Assembly: GCA_903932805.1 (NCBI GenBank)
Contig: CAIZHO010000390.1
Span: 1-8,425 of the forward strand
Reading direction: 5' to 3'
Source: an uncultured Roseiflexaceae bacterium
Lineage (GTDB): Bacteria; Chloroflexota; Chloroflexia; Chloroflexales; Roseiflexaceae
Length of the DNA: 8,425 nucleotides
Position numbers and translations under genes: made by a program. A model generated the notes under the pieces. It was not told the origin of the DNA. It ran no database searches and saw nothing but the letters and a program-made list of their open reading frames with translations. Shown piece by piece: positions 6,222-8,425 of this stretch. How positions within the stretch are numbered: the first letter of the stretch is position 1; the number at the start of each line of letters is the position of its first letter.

Positions 6222-8051
6222 ATGTACTTCCGAATTGTGTCGCTTCTCCTCATCAGCATGATCTTGTTTGGGTTACATGGCACGGTGGCACAGGCAGCCA
6301 CAACGACCGTGGCATGCTCGATGGGTGGCACGTTCACTATCACAAACAACGTCGTAACACAACAGAATGATTGTACGGGCAGTGCGACTATTCCTGCGGA
6401 TGTCACTTCCATCGGGAATTACGCGTTCTATATTGCAGGCGCACTCACAACCGTCACCTTTGCAGACGGCAGTCAACTCACATCCATCGGGGATGTCGCA
6501 TTTGGGTATGCAAGCAAGCTCACTGCGATATCTATCCCCGCAGGAGTCACCTCCATCGGGAATTACGCATTTTGGGGTGCAAGTAAACTTGCAACCATCA
6601 CCTTCGCAACAGGTAGCCAACTCACATCCATCGGAGTGAGTGCGTTCCGAAATGCCACCGCTCTCACCGACATTACTATCCCCGCAGGAGTCACCTCCAT
6701 CGGGGAGAACACGTTCAACGGTGCAAGCGCACTCACCGCTGTCACCATCCCAGTAGGAGTAACTTCCATCGCGGCGGGCGCGTTCGAAAATGCAAGCGCG
6801 CTCACAACCGCCACCTTCGCGGATGGCAGTCAACTCACATCCATCGGAGTGGGTGCGTTCTCGGGTGCAAGCAGACTCACCGCTGTTACCATCCCTGCAG
6901 GGGTTACTTCCATTGAGGATAATGCGTTTTCTGATGCAAGGGCACTCACAACCGTCACCTTCGCAGATGGCAGTCAACTCACATCCATCGGAGTGGGTGC
7001 GTTCCGAAATGCCACCGCTCTCACCGACATCACCATCCCTGCGGAGGTTGCCTCCATCGGGGATTATGCGTTCAATAATGCAAGGGCACTCACAACCGTC
7101 ACCTTCGCATCCGGTAGCAAACTCACATCTATCGGGAATGTCGCATTTGGGTCTGCAAGCAATCTCACTGCGATAACCATCCCGGCAGGAGTCACCTCCA
7201 TCGGGAATTCTGCGTTTTTTGGTGCAAGCGCTCTTGCAACCGTCATCTTTGCAGCAGGGAGCAAACTCACATCCATTGGAGTGGATGCGTTTCGAAATGC
7301 CACCGCTCTCACCGCCATCACCATCCCGGCAGGAGTCACCTCCATCGGGGCGAACACCTTCAACGGTGCAAGCGCACTCACTACTGTCACCATCCCCGCC
7401 GGACTCACCTCCATCGGGGATTACGCTTTCATAAATGCAACCTCTCTGAGATATTTGTATTTCTTGGGTAATAAGCCGACGCTTGGAGAAGACGTTTTTT
7501 TCGGTGTCACCGGTGCCACTGCATATATCCGGACTACTGCCTCGGGATATCCCGCTGTAGGAAGCATGATGAACGGTCTGACAGTTGCAGTGGGGGTGTA
7601 CGGCCTCACTTATGTTGTCTATGCTGGATCTCCAATCGCGCCAGGGTTCGTGTTGCAGGGGTTGCCCATATACGCACCAACACCACCAACGCGGGGAAGT
7701 GACACCTTTGTGGGTTGGTCTGCAAGAGTTGGCGGCAGTACATTGACGTTCCCGTATCTGCCGAGTACAGCGGGTAATGTCATACTGTATGCCAAATGGT
7801 TAGTTGCAACTCCTAGACCTACGGTTACCCGAACCGTCACCCGTACTAAAACTGCCACCCGAACCAAAACACTTACCCGAACCAAAACACGTACGCGAAC
7901 CAAAACACTTACGCGTACCAAAACCGCCACGCGCACCAAAACCGCCACGCGCACCAAACCCGCCACGCGCACGAAAACCGCCACGCGGACTGCCACGAGG
8001 AGCATCACCCGCACCGCCACGCTGACCACTAGCGCGACCCCCACACCATAG
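6222..8051 (+). CDS. Secreted BspA-like leucine-rich-repeat protein with basic Thr/Arg/Lys tail
   Basis: This is a 609-residue exported protein. A signal peptide (1-25, ending VAQA before ATTT) precedes a small cap with two cysteines, C32 and C51, likely a disulfide. Fifteen LRR_5/BspA-type repeats (about 57-413) follow, each with the LTSIGxxAFxxAxxL core, and then a degenerate last turn (414-435, PTLGEDVFFGVTGATAY). Residues about 466-526 resemble one Flg_new/InlB B-repeat module (TFVGWS at 495-500, ILYAKW at 521-526). The end (533-609) is low-complexity and strongly basic, made of TRTKTx hexapeptides finishing in TPTP. There is no LPXTG, no C-terminal membrane anchor and no catalytic domain. 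BspA-like proteins often mediate adhesion or surface binding; a role in binding host, prey, matrix or neighbouring cells is inference. The tail could span or stick to an acidic cell wall. The gene is monocistronic, with its own promoter, and faces a convergent gene. Confidence 0.9.
   Translation: MYFRIVSLLLISMILFGLHGTVAQAATTTVACSMGGTFTITNNVVTQQNDCTGSATIPADVTSIGNYAFYIAGALTTVTFADGSQLTSIGDVAFGYASKLTAISIPAGVTSIGNYAFWGASKLATITFATGSQLTSIGVSAFRNATALTDITIPAGVTSIGENTFNGASALTAVTIPVGVTSIAAGAFENASALTTATFADGSQLTSIGVGAFSGASRLTAVTIPAGVTSIEDNAFSDARALTTVTFADGSQLTSIGVGAFRNATALTDITIPAEVASIGDYAFNNARALTTVTFASGSKLTSIGNVAFGSASNLTAITIPAGVTSIGNSAFFGASALATVIFAAGSKLTSIGVDAFRNATALTAITIPAGVTSIGANTFNGASALTTVTIPAGLTSIGDYAFINATSLRYLYFLGNKPTLGEDVFFGVTGATAYIRTTASGYPAVGSMMNGLTVAVGVYGLTYVVYAGSPIAPGFVLQGLPIYAPTPPTRGSDTFVGWSARVGGSTLTFPYLPSTAGNVILYAKWLVATPRPTVTRTVTRTKTATRTKTLTRTKTRTRTKTLTRTKTATRTKTATRTKPATRTKTATRTATRSITRTATLTTSATPTP
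6390..7460 (+). repeat. Array of 15 LRR-coding repeats in alternating 69/75-bp units
   Basis: Two repeat types alternate. Type A (23 residues, IPAGVTSIGxxAFxxAxxLTxVT) and type B (25 residues, FADGSQLTSIGxxAFxxAxxLTxIT) follow the order A B A B A A B A B A B A B A A, starting at residues 57, 80, 105, 128, 153, 176, 199, 224, 247, 272, 295, 320, 343, 368 and 391. Repeats 1-6 and 10-15 have the same AABB layout and length (142 residues, 426 bp, offset 645 bp). Repeats 2-5 and 11-14 agree at 79 of 96 residues by my count, so a whole block was duplicated inside the gene. Confidence 0.9.
7839..7982 (+). repeat. Eight tandem 18-bp units encoding TRTKTx hexapeptides
   Basis: The 144 bp are exactly eight in-frame units coding TRTKTA, TRTKTL, TRTKTR, TRTKTL, TRTKTA, TRTKTA, TRTKPA and TRTKTA (residues 540-587). 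The last four units are nearly identical at the base level, which points to recent slippage or unequal exchange. As each unit is 18 bp, gain or loss of copies would keep the reading frame and only change tail length. Flanking degenerate units (TRTV, TRTA, TRSI, TRTA) extend the pattern on both sides. Confidence 0.9.
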
Positions 8052-8154
8052 CGTGGTGAGGAGGTGGCAGTCTACGCGCGAAAAACGGAGACGTGTCGGT
8101 ACGCGCAGATAATCGTGTGTTGGGTTTACCAATCACACCGCACCCATAACGGAC

Positions 8155-8182
8155 AATCTCCGTCACACGCGTGACGGAGATT
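8155..8182. terminator. Perfect 12-bp hairpin between convergent genes, probable bidirectional terminator
   Basis: AATCTCCGTCAC (8155-8166) pairs fully with GTGACGGAGATT (8171-8182) around an ACGC loop. It lies 103 bp after the LRR gene stop and 35 bp after the stop of the minus-strand gene that ends at 8218, so it can serve both. The T tracts are weak: TTT on the plus strand and only TT on the minus strand. The rest of the 166-bp gap (8052-8217) shows no gene. Confidence 0.6.
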
Positions 8183-8217
8183 TCCTGTTCGCTTGTGCTT
8201 CATGTAAACGTTTGTGT

Positions 8218-8425
8218 CTAGCCAGTCACTCGTATGCTGGTCACCACGTTCATCAAAAAGGTCACGACGAGGGGAGCACCAGCGCTGAGTTCGCCGGTGA
8301 TTGCCTCGGGGCCGAGGCGTGCGCTACGGGGCACGGTTTCGGTTTTGAGTTGGACGGTGACGTCGACCATGATGGTGCCGTGGATGCTGATGTGCTGGAC
8401 CGATACGACGACGCCGTCGCGATTA
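8218..8425 (-). CDS. C-terminal part of an unrecognised protein, N-terminus beyond window
   Basis: An open minus-strand frame enters from the right edge and ends at TAG (8218-8220), giving 68 visible residues. The product alternates hydrophobic and polar residues in a beta-strand-like way (VVVSVQHISIHGTIMVDVTV), then has RSARLGPEAITGELSAGAP, and ends in LVVTFLMNVVTSIRVTG. I do not recognise the family. That the frame is a real gene is supported by the second, degraded copy at 5853-6000: most differences between the copies are silent or conservative in this frame (for example Leu/Ile, Leu/Val, Ser/Ala), as expected if the protein was once under selection in both. It is convergent with the LRR gene and separated from it by the hairpin at 8155-8182. 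Confidence 0.7.
   Translation of the reverse strand, partial: NRDGVVVSVQHISIHGTIMVDVTVQLKTETVPRSARLGPEAITGELSAGAPLVVTFLMNVVTSIRVTG

Noticed and set aside
6273..6977. Long antisense open frame (234 codons) and several plus-strand alternative frames across the LRR repeats
   Set aside because: They arise because the repeat has few stops in any frame; the products are low-complexity mirrors of the repeat with no ribosome site or known domain.
7839..7982. Regular 18-bp repeats resembling a small CRISPR-like array
   Set aside because: The units are directly adjacent with no spacers, stay in frame, and encode a hexapeptide repeat in the LRR gene.
7619..8044. Minus-strand frame encoding a hydrophobic Val/Arg repeat protein
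   Set aside because: It is the antisense of the Thr/Arg tail and has no independent support.

Overview
The window looks like chromosomal DNA from a Gram-positive-like or monoderm bacterium, most probably a filamentous member of the Chloroflexota (Chloroflexales/Herpetosiphonales type). This assignment is an inference. It rests on the style of the acyltransferase ectodomain, a secreted leucine-rich-repeat protein ending in a Thr/Arg-rich tail, and fairly high GC in the housekeeping genes. No rRNA, tRNA, transposase, CRISPR array or phage gene is visible.

Left half (1-5149), all on the minus strand and read from right to left: a WecA/TagO-type polyprenyl-phosphate sugar-1-phosphate transferase (4148-5149), a 230-bp gap, a large membrane O-acyltransferase with an N-terminal outside domain (2064-3917), and methionine aminopeptidase map (1306-2055), whose Shine-Dalgarno overlaps the acyltransferase stop. 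A rho-independent terminator (1256-1278) closes this set. A second unit follows: the pseudouridine-5'-phosphate glycosidase psuG (242-1141), with its own promoter and a perfect 8-bp inverted repeat across the -10 box. Five bases later comes a membrane-anchored small protein (1-236, cut by the window edge) that resembles DUF3105.

Middle (5150-5825): a short divergent promoter region, then a stand-alone SCP2-like lipid-carrier protein (5255-5770, plus strand) with a strong terminator.

Right part (5826-8425): a decayed, frameshifted gene fragment (5853 to about 6000, minus strand) is a near copy of the 3' end of an unrecognised gene that enters from the right edge (8218-8425, minus strand). Between the two copies lies a 609-residue secreted BspA-type LRR protein (6222-8051, plus strand) with a good extended -10 promoter. 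It has 15 strictly patterned 23/25-residue repeats, an internal 142-residue block duplication, a Flg_new/InlB-B-like module, and a strongly basic tail with eight tandem copies of a TRTKTx hexapeptide. A perfect 12-bp hairpin sits between this gene and the convergent right-edge gene.

The WecA-like enzyme and the acyltransferase plausibly work on one surface glycan: the first starts it on a lipid carrier, the second acylates it. The LRR protein is probably displayed outside the cell. psuG is nucleoside salvage and map is N-terminal protein processing, so those two are neighbours rather than partners. I see no clear multi-gene novel system. The most unusual locus is the LRR gene with its flanking gene duplicate.
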